Numbered from the stretch's first letter, positions 20,762 to 34,760 are shown. The stretch is 64,000 nt of DNA from Sympetrum striolatum (GCA_947579665.1 OX388349.1:71800841-71864840); one strand, 5' to 3'. Numbers and translations: made by a program. Notes: generated by a model not told the origin, from the sequence alone.

Positions 20762-21137
20762 GTACTGTATCGCGTACATCATAAGCCTTTTCTGTAGCGG
20801 GATTATCCGCGTGTCGCCAGTATATGGGTGGGCCAACAAGATGTCAAGAGAGAGGCCAGAAAATCGATGTGCTGAAAGAGAGGGAGGGGTGAAGATGTGG
20901 ACCCGGCGCCACTGCCGGTCCGAAAAATAAGATTCGCAGAGCGATACCATCCGAATGGGTCCTTTCTCCTTCCTTCTCTTAAATAAATAAACAGCAGAGG
21001 CGAAAAGACCGCCGCAAATTATGGTGTTCTTGCGAATCCCGCCGCGGTAATGTAACAAAAGAAGATTCGCTACATGGAATTACTGAGTTCAGTCGGTCAC
21101 TGTTGACAAGGAATAAGCGAGAAAAGAGAACCACAAA

Positions 21138-21400
21138 TAATAATAATAATAAATGGCCTTTATTCGGGCGAGATTGAGACTAGAAAGTCTCTTCTTACAC
21201 CTAACCCATCGTCATATGCGAAACAGAAAGAAAGAGATGGTTTGCAAAAGTACACGAAGAAAAGTAATATGTGGATTGAAAAAACCTAAGCTGAGGGCTC
21301 AGGAAAAAAATTCCACTGCAGGAAAACACTCACAAGAAGGGGAGTTTGAAAAACCTAAGAAACCTAAAGATAGAACACTATATCTTTGATGAAGGAGAAA
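21138..21400 (-). mobile_element. LINE-type 3' end, family 1, with (ATT)n tail
   Basis: Read on the minus strand, the sequence ends GCCCGAATAAAGGCCATTT followed by a TTATTATTATTATT tail, the layout of a non-LTR retrotransposon 3' UTR. A second diverged copy lies at 59215-59470 in the same orientation, sharing blocks such as GTCTCNTCTTACANCTAACCC and AAAAAACCTAAG. No coding part is attached. The frames here (21153-21389, 21299-21505) fall inside this repeat. Confidence 0.6.
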
Positions 21401-21929
21401 GAAAAGAGTTATGATAGACAGGCAGTGAAAATATAGAAATTGTACAAAAAGAAAGGGGGAAAAAATATAACTGACACTAAAAACAATTAGATAAAATAAA
21501 TCCACTTCACTAAACTGACATTAATTATAGATGAATTAAAATAAACGTTGAACAATGGGAGATAAATCTCAAAGAAATGAAGAAAATGAAATTACATTAA
21601 GAAATACATACAAATGAAATATTAAAACAAATAATGTTAGGAATAGATAATTTCATTGAGATAATAATGTATGATGTATTCTAAGATGTCAATTGTTCAG
21701 GTGATCATATAGAGAAAGAAACTATTTTCCATCGTCACATTGGAGAAGGATCATTTCCATTACATCTGCCTCTGACTTATTCTTAGCTGAGACTATATGA
21801 AAATTAAGGATTAAAGGATGCTAAATAACAGCATTACATCTCCACTTATTCAATGTAATGAAAATTGATATTTGGAATGTCAATGTACTGCGCGTATATG
21901 GGCTGCTTCCACCAACAGCATTCTACTTC

Positions 21930-22035
21930 GGGTAGAAAAGCATGGTAAAACAACCTCGAATCCATCTATGTTATTAAGCCTCACTTCCTTAAGAGTATTT
22001 GGAAGCTAATGAGTGAAGGGTGGAGGATCCAACCA
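21930..22035 (-). repeat. SINE-B copy
   Basis: Shares the ordered blocks 'gtagaaaagcatggtaaaac', 'ttaagcctcacttcctta' and 'gagtgaagggtggaggatcc' with the copy at 942-1075, all diverged. Confidence 0.4.
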
Positions 22036-22439
22036 ATCTTATCCACGGCGCTTAATTTATAGACATTAAATAAAAACATGTGTTCAAAAGCAGTAACTTC
22101 CAGCACATTTATGTTTTTCTCTAACCTACTCTCTAATAAATGTAGAAAACAACTCTAAAACTATTATTTATTTATTTACGTTTTCACTATATTATAAATC
22201 TTTTCATTTCTAATAATTTATTTTCACTAATGTATATTGACGATTAGCTGGATTGTGTATGTTTTGGAAAGCTAGCCAAAAAAATTTGATTTTGAATTAT
22301 TCATTTAAATCTCTAAAATCTATGATTGAGTTGACTTTCTATACATCTGAATCTTAATTATCAAGAGTATTTGTTGTTGTTGGCACCAACTAAGATAAAT
22401 AATTACTGTTATATTACAGCTGTTACATAATTAGTGCTG

Positions 22440-22545
22440 TTTCTCTCAAATGTAATTCGTACATAATGATGGAAGGGATGAGATCCAACCCGGGCACAGG
22501 GTTATGAATTTACAAACTTCATTACAAAACATTCCAAATATCTGA
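22440..22545 (-). repeat. SINE-B partial copy
   Basis: Contains only the tRNA-like end, 'aatgatggaagggatgagat' and 'ccaacccgggcacagggtt', matching the 44.1-kb copy over the same span. Confidence 0.4.
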
Positions 22546-24117
22546 TTAATTTATAATACTTTCCTAGAAAGGAATGATAATTAAATTGAGAATCGATATA
22601 GATCTACGTATTAGTTGACTGCGGCAGATTTGTCTCTAAATTCTCTCTCGCATCCTCACGGTGGATAAAAGAAAAATTCTTCGTAAAAAGATTTCAAAAT
22701 GAGTCGCTCGAGGAACTGAATAAAGGTTCGTTCACCGCTGGAACCAAGATAACTCGGACTGTTCCGCGTTTCGTAAATCCAATACGGAAAAAAATAATCT
22801 GGATTCAATCACTTTACATCGAAGACCCCATTTCCGATGACAATAATAAATTCAGCAGAATAAAAAAGAATTTAACGATTATATTCCTCGAAAAAGGGAA
22901 TTTTTAAGAGTTACACATAAAATGTGCTCTCGATCAATCTGTTTCTTTGCGATCGGATATCAGGCAGGATAAAGGAACGAATAGTTAATCAATCAGAATA
23001 TTAAATTGAGCAGTAAAAGTGGCTGGATGAACAAATTATCTTTTTTCCTTACATTAACAGTCGCCCGTTTTAATTATTTACTTCATTTTTTTAATTAAAA
23101 CAAATTAAAGTCTCTTATCAATGAAAATGAAGCTGGTAGATGGGATCGAAACACTGATGATTTTGTTTTATCTATAATAACACATTCTAATCTGACCCAG
23201 AGTAATAAGAATGTGCTCCTGGTGCGACACAACTTATCTCTTCCAAATCTGATTTTACTCAAGGAGAAGTGCTGATTAAAAGTAATAATTGAAATCAGAT
23301 AGTCGAATCTATTTACTAGAAGGTACTGAGATGATGACGATGAAGATGACGCTGGTCCTTAATTCAACGATATAGGACTACATATTTTCATTAGATAAAT
23401 GACCTAATCTCACCGAATAAAATAACTTACATCATAAATCTTCCTTTTTATATAATTTTTCTAATTTTAATGAAATGCTGGGAACTTTATATCTCACTCG
23501 ACATCGAAATTAACTTATTTCATTAAATGAACGGGAGAAACAATATCCCGAATAAAATTACTATTTTTCACCGGTAATTTCAGTGAACATTGCGTTTTTA
23601 TACACCAAAACCTACAGGTAACGTTTTTCCTCAGATAGAGGGGCTGACAATGTCTATGGAAGGAAGATTGATCGAAAAAAGATTACCACCCTTATCACCA
23701 TTCCTAGAGGCCGTTCTGCTTCTATCCTTTCACATCATTGGTATCTTTATCTCATTACTTGTAAGGGGGCAACAAATCAAACAAAAGGTTTTAGAAGCAT
23801 ACACATCACAACGAATTTGATATTAGGAATGATGAAAATACCAGCTAAAAGCAAAGACGGATGTGAAAAGAATATGGACTGGTTTACAACACCACTAAGT
23901 TTGCAATTCTCAAGGGAAACTTTTTCCAATACATATCGTGCATAAGCCGTAGAAATAGACCCTAAAAGTTTTCATAGATACATTTGAATGCTAATTTTGG
24001 ATATACACTTTAATTTTCTAATGTTCCTCGATTTATGCTGCCAATCTACTCCGAGTTATACTTAATATTTAAAGTGTTGCATTGTGCCATTTAAGCATTA
24101 GAGTTAGAATTTTTGTA
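22546..24117. other. No gene seen
   Basis: AT-rich. The frame at 23590-23820 has a hydrophobic stretch (VLLLSFHIIGIFISLLV) but no initiator context, domain or neighbouring exon that supports it. Confidence 0.45.
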
Positions 24118-24150
24118 TTCGGTCATAAGATACAATAACTTATGACCGAA
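24118..24150. repeat. Perfect 12-bp hairpin
   Basis: TTCGGTCATAAG (24118-24129), 9-nt loop, CTTATGACCGAA (24139-24150). It may be the terminus of a small foldback element. No second copy seen. Confidence 0.4.
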
Positions 24151-24249
24151 GTAACGCACAGAGTGATAATTCCCTCCCTCTTTTCTAAACATTTGCAAGG
24201 TATTCAACCGGAGGACTGGAGTTTACATAAACTTCTCTAACAAAAGCCT

Positions 24250-24318
24250 ACAATAGGGAATGAGGCTTACAAAGCAAGATAGGGAATACGGCATTTTTCC
24301 TAGCTTCCATTACTCAGC
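24250..24318 (+). repeat. SINE-B copy, opposite orientation
   Basis: 'gaatgaggcttacaaagcaa', 'gatagggaatacggcatttt' and 'tcctagcttccattactcag' match the reverse complement of the 53.4-kb copy. Confidence 0.4.
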
Positions 24319-27300
24319 GTAGTTGATGTAAGTGAAGCAATTCCACGTTCTAAAATGACCCCATGGATAACTCTTCTCACGATATGCAAATAGGAGTGAC
24401 CAGGATTAATGCCATTATTCAGTTTTACTGTCATTTTATCTCAGTCATGAAGAAAATTGAGACCAAAGAAAATATACATTATATATATCCTGTACTTAAA
24501 GACAAATGAAAATAATTCATTTAACAAGATATGTTAGGAACGAGCATTCATATAATCTAACTCATCAAAAAGAACACACTAATGCTTGACCTACTTTTCT
24601 AATAGAAGTCTTAAAAATATTGAATCACAAGTAAGAAGCATTAAATTAAAACCCAGATAAATATCTACAGAAATTGAGCTGAGGAAAACAACTGTAACTA
24701 AACCCGTTTAAAGAGGGTTCTCTATATAATAAAATTCGCAACACGAGTAACAAGCTCGGACCAAAATTTAAAAACGGCACTTATTTCGATGGAGAAGATA
24801 AGGCCAATCTTCGTTGAAGTTGCAGCGTAATCGTCTCAGTGCCTATAGAGGGATAATTCACGGTATGCTGACAGAAAAATAACGTCGCCTTTGTGAATCC
24901 ACTTGGCGCGGTGTCCTGCTTATCGTGCCCTAATAGCAGCGAGACCCTTTGTCATTTCGACTCCTCAAATAGAGCCTCGGAACGTTTCTCTAAAGTTCTC
25001 AAGTCATCGTACTATCAAGAACTTTCACGAGTGCGAGCCTGTTTCGGTAATAGCGCAGACTGGCAATGGCTTCATTTCAAATAATCCCCTCAAAAACTGA
25101 ATGCGACGGCGGTACAGTGGACTCAAAGTTATCTCGAAGAATCGCTACGAATCCTTCTCTCCTCAAAAGAATTCAGACCTCACTGTATAAAGAAGAAAGT
25201 TTGACAATTTCTTCATATTGCAAAAGTGAATATTTTTTAAATATAACTGCACTCTAGGTAGATCTAATGACTTAGATTAAACATTTCATTGGAAGGCTAA
25301 TCGGATGCATGTAAGGTATCGCTTAGAATTCCATAATCTTTCTCATAATATTAAATCAGACAAACCTCTAAGAGTTTCGTGTAACAAATTCTAGGAAAAA
25401 CTAGAGGCAAAAGCAATCCCTCATATACACAAGGCTTTGATTTTAGCTATGCAGTAAATTAAACTAAGTATCTCCTAACAATGAGAAAAAGTGTGCCGCA
25501 AAACATCAATCATGAGCATATATTTATGCAATTTAGAGACTATATTAAATCAATGTCATTAAGCTACCAACCACAACTTTAAACTATCAATACCAATTTC
25601 ACCTTGTAAAGGTTTAATTTTAAGTACTTTGGGAATTTTCCAATAGAACGTGAGGACAGAACGCGGGCGACGTACAGATTGTAGCCGGAGCATTGACTCC
25701 TAAACCTGGCAAACTTCCTACTGTGCTGGGTTACAAACTCAATAAAGGAGTCCTAATACGATATCAAAATTTATATCCAAGGGTAAAAGACCAGAAACAA
25801 ATTTGATCAGTTAGAAAGTTCGAAATCATTAAATACATCAGTAAATCATATCAATAAATAAATATCAATAAATTGCAGGTCCTTATGATTGCTTAATCCA
25901 GAGTGTCTTAAACTTTCTTTTGACTTAACTAATTTTAATACTTTTAAGGATCACCTACATCATATTAAAGAAACGATAGATTTAAGTTAAACTAATGATG
26001 CACTAACATTCTGGAGATAAATTATAACTTAGAGAGGATGCCCCTGATTTCCAAACATATTTCAACGTCATCCAACCTTGAAAATCATATCAAGCCTATC
26101 AATATTCATCTCTGTCGGAACACTTATTAACTTTTTTGTGAGCACCTGCGTTATGCGAGACAGTTTGAGAAACGTTAAATGATCCTATGGTCATAGATGT
26201 CTTAACATCTGAGGTAAAAATAAGCTCAAGAAAAGATAGCTGCTCTGAAATATTGTTAACTGGATAATATAATTGAGCCCGAATGCAAATACCGTCAATA
26301 TAACATATGCATGTAACACTTAGATAAAAAGAGTGACTGCTAAGAGAGAAAAGCAGCAATTTCAAAAAGAAATTTCTGATGCATCATCACGTTCTATTGG
26401 AATATGAACAAGGGATTAGCCTAGATAAGCACACCAAACGATCAATACCCAACTCAAATTCGATAACGACAAAAAGGACGCAAAACCATTCCTTGCTCCT
26501 ATTCCACGGAAGGCATATCACACAAGGGCCCCGCAGGTAGAATATAGGATTTTAATAAAATCTTACGGCTCAACAAAAGCTCCTCCGGTAGGGAAACAAA
26601 CACTGAAAAACACCGCCGCTTCCCAATGTATGCACAGGCCTCCTTAGGAGACCTATGGATGCTGTCACCTCTATTTTTTACCTTCCATACGCCCGCGCCG
26701 CAGCCGCTCTAAAAACAAACACGTAAACCGTAAACACACACACGGAGGGTGTAACACGGAAGGTGGGGACACCCTCGGATACTGCGAGGTGTTAGGAACG
26801 TGAAGGGGGTAACTACCTCTCTAAAGGAACTTGTGCTGCCAACCTCCGCGAAGTTGATAGCGGAAAATCTTTTATACATGGGTAATCGATCGGTGGATGT
26901 AGAAATCCGCCTCGAACAGCTCCGCTACAACGGAAGAGACTGCTGCAGAAGGATTCATTAAAATTGAGTAGGAGAGAAAAAGGAGCAAAATGGAGAAACA
27001 AATGGCTATATTAGATGAAGAACACGATCAGGAAAGTCCGAGCAGTAGTTTCCAGCTTCCCTATTACCTCAGATTATTATTCCGTAGTTTTAACTCTGAC
27101 TATGCGGAATTTAGTTCATAAGTCTGCCTCGTATCGAATATCCTTACACCGCGAAATTTTTATCTCAGATACTTGTATCCTCCGCCTTCATGGCTGTTAT
27201 AAATTTGGCTCCGTTGACTTTTCTTCTAGTCCAATACTGAGATAAATTTTTCACATACAATATGGTAGAAATCCTCCTAAATTATCCACTAATTTATTTA

Positions 27301-27380
27301 TTTTCAAAATCCCAATCAACGGCAATAATCGACGACGAGGACGACAGAAAACAACGAATAGAGACAAACATTTATACTCA
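24319..27380. other. No gene seen; GC-richer patch at its right
   Basis: AT-rich to about 26500, then a CpG-richer patch to about 26960 with CCCGCGCCGCAGCCGC near 26691. The overlapping frames at 24893-25257 lack domains. No exon or RNA gene can be supported. Confidence 0.4.
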
Positions 27381-27381
27381 A

Positions 27382-27450
27382 ACTAGGATAGGAACCCGGG
27401 ACATCAGTTGAGCTAAGCAAGCACCAAGCTCTGCACCACCGAGGTCGGAA
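27382..27450 (-). repeat. tRNA-like SINE head (degenerate)
   Basis: The minus strand reads CGGTGGTGCAGAGCTTGG, then a TTAGCTCAACTG block and CCCGGGTTCC. These are A-box- and B-box-like pieces in tRNA order, but the arms do not pair well. Confidence 0.3.
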
Positions 27451-28557
27451 TATACGCATGCATTTTTTCCATTATTTTTGCTATTCACATGTTAACTAAA
27501 TAATTCAACTTCTTTACTCTCACGCTACGATCCACAGTTGAGCATATAAAAGTTGAAAGACTAAGAAAAGATAGCTGGAAATTTATGAAGACTAAAAAGA
27601 TTAATAGTGTAAACGAAAATAAAACAAACAACGGCCCACAGACAGACACATACTTGGCTTCGTCTCGCGAAAATACTATTAGCATAAATTATAAAAGATC
27701 ATTAAAAGATTAGAAATGTTATACATCAGCCATGATGTATCATAACCCACCGCATCATTTACTCCATATATTCATGAATAGATTTAGCATAACGAAGTTG
27801 AGATATAAAGAAGTTTTAAAATATATATAGCTTATGCTTTTAAATTACGCATACATTAGTTGCGGCTTGCCGACCCCGAGTAAGGATTTTAAACCGGTCC
27901 ACACGTCTGGGTCAGTGGTCTAATCCATGGAGCGAGGATAAAGAAATAGATTACACTCAAATGAGAACTTTTAACGACCTCTCTGTCAAAAATTAATTAT
28001 TTTTTCAACAAGTGGTCATTTTCACAAGTTTAGGGACAGCTTTTAGAGACGAAACATGACTCCTTCCCTTCATGAATTGCGATCGAGACGCTTCTGCGTC
28101 GGGGAAATGTTAGAATTTCGGGGCGAAAAGAGGAACCAGGGCAAATGGAACCGCGGACGAGGGAGTTCTGACGGTCCGTGGGGACGGTGAGAGAGAGAAA
28201 AAGAATTGCACGGAGTAGTAAAGAAGAGACGTATAATTTGGGATGGAAGGCAAAAATGCGGGAGCCTGAGCAATCTACACGATGAGGAACCTAATTTTCC
28301 TTCACTCTTATACGTTTTGTAACGCCTTTCCACCTTTTTCCTATCTCGAGCCCTCTCACCAAAGACAAGAAGTTACGGTATATACACAAGTTTAGATGAG
28401 TAAGAGAAAATACTTCCACAGAAAATTTCTCGGAATACACTCGCAGGTTATTTTTTTCGTTTTTATCTCCTCTTTCGAAATCAGTTTTATGTGAAATAGA
28501 AAAAAAGGACCCTGACTAGAAAATATCGTCATGAACATTCGTTTGCATGGAAAGGGT

Positions 28558-28662
28558 TAAAGGTACTTTGCACATAAGGGCACCCAGGGAAAATCCCAAG
28601 GTAAAACGGACTTGAAAAAAGTCTGACGGGGCCGGGAATCGAACCCGGGTTCTTCTCTATCC
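28558..28662 (-). repeat. SINE-A half copy (tRNA 3' half plus body)
   Basis: Minus strand: GAACCCGGGTTCGATTCCC-type T-arm (perfect B-box GGTTCGATTCC), then CCGTCAGACTTTTTTCAAGT and a body ending in CTTATGTGCAAAGTACC. It matches the inverted half at 42275-42390. The tRNA part breaks off in the anticodon region (TATCC), as in the 42.3-kb copy. Confidence 0.7.
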
Positions 28663-29054
28663 TTGATTTCTTTTATTCGTTTACATATTGGATAACATGA
28701 ATCTATGGTAAGATACCACTATTCCTGGAATTGAGATGCGGTTGCATTCAACTGATATCGGGCAAAACATTTCATTCACCGGGAAAATACAACTAAGAGA
28801 GAGGATGTCATACTCATTTTAGTTGAGAATATATACCAAATACACAATTAAGGCAATCTGGTTTCTCCGATTCCTGGATATGAATTGGAAGCGCTCCTGG
28901 ATTCGATTTCTGACGGGAGCACATGTCTATAATTGGTCACAGGCGCGGGTTGTCTTCAGGAAGAACACGTTAAATATTAATAATCTCAAACCAAATCGTA
29001 TATCATTTCTGAACGCACAAGAAAATTGGCGAGGGAGGTGAAAATTATATCACG

Positions 29055-29203
29055 CGTTGGGAAGAAATAATAACTGTGCGAAGTTCCACAGTACGTTTTT
29101 ATTTTAAGATTCGTCTTCAGTCCTGAATAAGGGCCTGAAATTTAAATCCGTTGAAGAAAAAACTTAATGTGGAACTTCGCACAGTTATTATTTCTTTCCA
29201 ACG
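29055..29203. mobile_element. Foldback element with 36-bp terminal inverted repeats
   Basis: Left arm 29055-29090 (CGTTGGGAAGAAATAATAAC...) and right arm 29168-29203 are reverse complements at 35 of 36 positions, around a 77-bp centre. The arms include ACTGTGCGAAGTTCCACA. The centre carries a CTGAAGA motif on the minus strand. No transposase is present, so it is a MITE-like or Penelope-type terminal remnant. I see no clear target-site duplication. Confidence 0.6.
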
Positions 29204-30176
29204 ACAGGATCCAGTTCTACCAAGTCACGGCTTCATCGATTGATTTTATTAAAAAGTATATTATTTTCCCCCACACTTATTATTTATAATCGTACCGTCA
29301 GATTACGTATAAAATGCATTCGCGAAAACGTTACATTGAAATCATAGCTATAGAAACTCCTATTATTTCAGCATTTCCATGAGGAGACCCGTAGTAACGA
29401 CTACGTTACTATGGGTACTTTTTTATATATTCTGGAGCCTCTATATAATTTAATAGAACAAAAGCTTACAAATTTTAAATGGATATTTTGAAAAAAAAAA
29501 AAGTAATTTTTAACTTATTGTAATAGAGATTCTAAAAATTCTCTCCGTACATTCATTTAATCAAAGACGGATGGAGTTTCAAACTTCAAGTTTATTCGGT
29601 TAATCCTTTGTTCTCAGCATCTTTTTATATGCCACGAAGTTTTACAACGTAACCATTAATTTACTCCTCTTTTCTATTCTACATAGCAAAAGTAGAAAAT
29701 TCAAAACCGATTTTTAACATCTGCGAGAATACCCAAGGTGAGTAAATTAACGGGGCGTATAGATTTCGATTAATTATAGTTTTAAATTGGAGCCCCACTA
29801 AGAATAGTTGCCCGCCATAACTAAGGCCTTGAGCATAACAGAAACCAAAATGATTATAGCTGGAATTCAAATCACTAAAAAATTGAGAATAAGATCCCAC
29901 GTTATGTTTTTTATTTCAATCCACTCGACATTTGGTATCAAGTTTCCTTAACGAACTTATCACTATCAACAGTCTCATAAATCCGAAAAGATGAAAAGGC
30001 CTGAAAAGAAGTTTCGTCGCAGGTGCTCCAAGACGAGCTGCGGTGGCTTCAAACTTTTTCACCTTCCAATTTCCCCATCCCTTGTTAAGGTGTTAGAGAG
30101 AGGATCTAACTTCAAATTCTGGTGTCATGGGTCCAATCCCCTAAGAGCTGGACCAGGATTACCACCTCATTAACTT

Positions 30177-30205
30177 CCAAAGTCCGAGATTTAATCTTCG
30201 TCAGC
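30177..30205 (-). other. Hammerhead-like motif (degenerate)
   Basis: The minus strand reads GCTGACGAAGATTAAATCTC then GGACTTTGG. The CUGACGA core is intact and stem II is perfect (AGAU, loop UAA, AUCU). GGAC replaces GAAA. Together with the others this suggests a decayed dispersed family. Confidence 0.38.
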
Positions 30206-30209
30206 TTCC

Positions 30210-32755
30210 TGGGCCCCTAGAAATCCCGACACGTATTACAAGAGTAGGTCAGGGCGGAAGTGACGTGGGACTAGTCTCCTTGAATAAAATTGTTAGCTCC
30301 GTAATTTATTTATTTGACGCTTCTTTAATAATCCAAAGGGCGCCTCTATTCATCTCGCTTATACCTGAGGGAGTGCCTCGGAATTACGAAACGGAATGAA
30401 GTGATTTCGCATAGCTCATTCTCGGATGAAATATCACCGTACAGGGAACTATGCAAACACTGATATTCTTTTTTCGATTCAATTAAGAAGAACATAGCTA
30501 CACGTTCTAAGAAAGTCAGGGATGAAAAACTCGAGTTTTCAAGTAGTTGCACTCGATCCAAAGCGTGAGAATGAATTCTTCGCTTGCGAAAGTATATTGT
30601 AATGGCTTAATTGTTTCAAAAGAGACAAACACTTGTGTGCAAACTGTGCTGTTTAAATAGAAGAAACAATACGTCTCTTCGTGCCCTGACTTGGATATAA
30701 TAAGAGGTTGCGTGACAAAAGAACGTATTCCTTAGTTTCGAGAGAACGTTAAAGGAGTAGATGCATGTGTCGGAATAAATCAGACGTAGCATATGGGCTG
30801 CAACAATAAACAAGAAAGTAAACTAACGATCTCAAAAGTTAACTTCGCGTAAAAAATAATAAATGAGAACGTTAGACGTGTACATAGGATTAAAAATCAC
30901 ACAAACGTTTCATTATTCCAAAGAATTTTACAGATACTTGCTGAGCGAATACCATATATATAATACTAACACTATTACCATTATTATAATGTACAATAAA
31001 ATATTTTTACTAATATTCTACTTGAAGTTGAAGATGAATTTATCTTCAAGTTCAGGCGGAATAATGATTCAGTGATTTTAATTCTAACTAGTTATAGTAT
31101 ATAGTTATAGTATTCCAAATATTTAAGGCTTCATCCATAGATTATAAAATTATTTATAGCTCTTTTAATGAAAAATAAGCAGCAAATGTATCTAAGCAAC
31201 TCTTTTCCAATCACATTATTTTGCCGTTTGTTCAAAAATTTCGTTTCAACGAGAAATCTTTGGGACTATTTTTAAGGAATCTTCACTTAAAAAAAAAGAA
31301 TCATTGGAATGTTTAATAAACGTTATCGATTTTCTGAAATTACAGTTTTATAATATCACCTAACGCCACTACGTTTTGGCAGATTGAAATTTCATATACT
31401 TTGAATTAACCTATTTTTGAAAAATCTAAATAACCTAGTTATTGCTAGTAATAAACTTGATGTTGACACAAGTAAATCTTTATTCGAAGAGGGTTAAATT
31501 TATAACTCAAGAGTTAGCTTCACAAAATGTAGAAGAGAGGGCAAATCAAATTACACTTCTCTCATTCAGATTAATTCTTCTGAGCATGACTAGTTTCAGT
31601 TCCAACGAAAATCGTTCACATGCAAAATAGTTCAGTATTGATTTTTCAAGAAATAAAGAAACTAGCTTTAAATGGAAATATTCGTTCCATAACTCTCAGA
31701 TCCTGTTTTTCAACCAACAACTGCAATCGAGAGCTACGGGATTGGTATTCACGGATTACCTTGTGGTATCAATGCAGAGAATGGATTATTTACCTTTCTT
31801 AACAATTTATTTCTCTTTGAATTTACTATTTATTTTGCCGGTACAAACACAAAACCTATGAAAACAAAATGACAAGCCATGAAAATCTACGTTGCGTAAA
31901 TATTACAGCTATCTGTTCCAAAAGGGGGCAGCGTAAGCGAGGTGAGTGTCGCTCAAAGAATGATTGGTAGCCACGGTGCGATGAAAGCAAATCACATGAC
32001 CATAAAACCGCAGGAGTGTACAAATAATATGCAACGAAGAAGAGGCATGTATGTTGTAGTATAAAAGAAATCCAATTTGCCACAGAACTTTTTTACGGTT
32101 TTACCGGAAAGTAACTCAAATGCACTCTCCCTAAAAATTATTGAAATTGTGACAGAGTCGACGATAATCTCTGAAATTAAACGATAAGGGATAACTGAGT
32201 GAATAAATCCGGCATTCGATATTATCGAGGATACACAAATATACAACGAGCTGTCGTATCGGACCCGGCAACTTTTATCGCCTCCGCACGTCCAATATCT
32301 GAGGCACTTAACAGGAATCGAGAACAGAAACAGACATCGACGGATAACCCGTCGATTTGTAAACGACCGATTGCCGATATTTGGTAAAACGTTCGGGAAT
32401 CTGGTTATCGACGGTAATGAGGGAAGAGAATTTGTTGACGAATGAGACGACTAATGTCGGTCAACGAAGCTGGAAGCAACTTAGCGTGGCATGCAAATTA
32501 AGTTACAAGTCGCGTATACCATGTCGACATGTACATAAAATTAACGTCCGAAAGCACTGAAAATGTTATACCATGCTAACCGGAAGTAGATACATTAATC
32601 TCTCTGCTAACGATACCGCAAGTAGATAAAATTCTTGCGTTAAAATTGGGCCTAGTTTTGACTAAGTTAAATTTATTCCCCAATTAATTCTTTTATAAAT
32701 AGAGAAGCTACATAATAGAATATTTTTCCTGTAGAGAAGTCTCCAAACCCTTACC
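30210..32755. other. No gene seen
   Basis: AT-rich with frames of 60-84 codons on both strands (for example minus 30616-30813, minus 31992-32246). None carries a recognisable domain. Confidence 0.45.
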
Positions 32756-32759
32756 GTAA

Positions 32760-33030
32760 AAGAAGGAGTCTAGTAGTAGATTTTGGAGTTAATTGTAAAA
32801 TGTTGGAATAAATGTGGTGTTAGGTTATATGTTTAAATTGTAAACGTGATGATTGACAATTTGACAAAATTATACGTGGATTATATGGAAATGGAACTGG
32901 CCAAATATCTAAGGTGTATTATATTAAAGTGGATAGCAGGAGAATACTGTATAAATAAAGTTTCTTGTTGTGTTATAAACAATAGTTAGGACTATACCAC
33001 CAGACGAAAGACAAACGGCAAATAATTAAT
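32760..33030 (+). repeat. Unnamed dispersed repeat, copy 1
   Basis: Blocks such as AAGGAGT, TGTTGGAAT, GACAATTTGAC, GTATTA..AAAGTGG, GTTATAAACAATRGTTGGA and GGCAAATAATAA occur here and at 38850-39150 in the same order and orientation, with many differences. No coding capacity and no terminal repeats seen. Confidence 0.5.
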
Positions 33031-33851
33031 AAACCCAAAAATGGTGATTTATCTTATTCGAAAAGAAATCAACAAGGAAACATAAAACTACATCATCCAG
33101 GCTAAGCCGTCCATCTCCCGCTATACCTTATGGATTATTTGTTTAAATGATTCTCCGATGCCAAGGATTTCACGGTAATGAACCCAACCTAGGAGATCGT
33201 AATTCAGGACATAATAAAAAATGCTGAGATGCAGCGAAACTAATACTTTATACACACCCTTACCCGAGTCAACATGATCGCATATCGTTATTTTGTACGA
33301 TAGATATCCCGCGTTTCAGTTTTATTTGTTTAACTCTGCACGATTCTGAGTCTTAACTCGACCTTTACGAACTCGACATTTCAACGGGTCGTGACCTCAC
33401 CGCAGACAGGAAATTGGCTTGGACAAGGGCGTGTTCGCTCTGTAATATTCGCAGAGAATCTTAGCTTGTCATAGTCAGCTGATGGTCAACATAGAAAGCT
33501 ATTATCTCTAGATGACCATCCTATAAAAGAGAAAATACAGTATTCTACATACATTTGTGCAATGGTGTATTCCTTTAAAACGATGAAAATATTATAATTT
33601 ACATTACTAAACATATAATTTTAATAATTTTTGAATGTAATACAATTTAAAATTTTGTAATAAAGCATAATATACCTAACAATTTATGCGCCTTGTTTAC
33701 TTCTCTTGAGTTTAGGCTACATTAAAAAATGTGTAAATATTTATCAATGTGTAGCGGTACAAAAGTACATTCTTATGGGTCATGATCATGTTTAGCTTCT
33801 GCTAGTATTTCCTTAGCTGCTGTAGATATAAACCGAAAGTTCCTTCAGAAG

Positions 33852-33893
33852 CGGACCCACAGCTCCACCAATTGAGCTGGACGTGATCCCCAG
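33852..33893 (-). repeat. tRNA-like SINE fragment
   Basis: Minus strand: CCAGCTCAATTGGTGGAGCT, a recognisable A-box/D-arm, followed by GTGGGTCCGCTTCTGAAGG. No T-arm follows, so it is a truncated SINE head. Confidence 0.4.
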
Positions 33894-34760
33894 AGCTTTT
33901 AGGTTGTGAAATTCAAAAATATAACTATTTTATACATTTAGAGTTGAAGATTCGTTTGCAGTGTATAAAAGATTAATAAATATGAACATGAAATGCAAAA
34001 TAAGGATTCAATTATATCATAATAAAACGGCAAGTGATTCCTGGAAGACTTACGAAAAAGGTACTGAATAAGAGAAAAAGCAGTACTATAATTAATTTTT
34101 TACAAGAACATTGTAGTCCGCATCATTCGTACGAAAAATAATAAAAATTAAGCACCAGGCGCCTGATCCTTATTCATTGAATCTCGAGTACGATTCCTTG
34201 GAGAAATGCCAAGGAGCACTTCCCTAAGTACAAGACTTTTAGAATCCGGGACGACTTCCAAGAATCTAACGCACGCAAACGAAAAAAGCTTTGATGAATG
34301 AGATGCACTTCACCCAAACTCAGTATGGAATCCTCCACTCGCGGTTCCATTTCGCCTTTGAAAAATGCAACTCGCTCACCAAGACATACCTCTTGAACGG
34401 TCTAATTACAGAGACTGAAATTAACTCGCCTATTTGCATGCGAGTAATTACCGCCAAATAATTCCTCGCCGTAAGTATGACAAGCGTAGAAAAGCCGTTT
34501 GTGCATGAACGATGAAGGCATTCATGAGACGACTGATATGAAAGCTCAGAGGCATTTCTCAATTTCAACCGCACACAAACCTTCTGTGAATACAAATTGA
34601 GCAGTCACTCAGATTCAACGAATGCATATCAAAATAATTACTTATTTACAGTAAAGGAAAACGGTACACACCATACATTTTCCAAGAACTAAGGATGAAA
34701 TCAAACCTTGCAACGTAAATAATTCCACGTAATTCATACACGAAATTTCGATCATCAAAG

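Noticed and set aside
20660..21058. 132-codon minus-strand frame
   Set aside because: No domain, overlaps an opposing frame and the E-box hairpin, and composition looks random.
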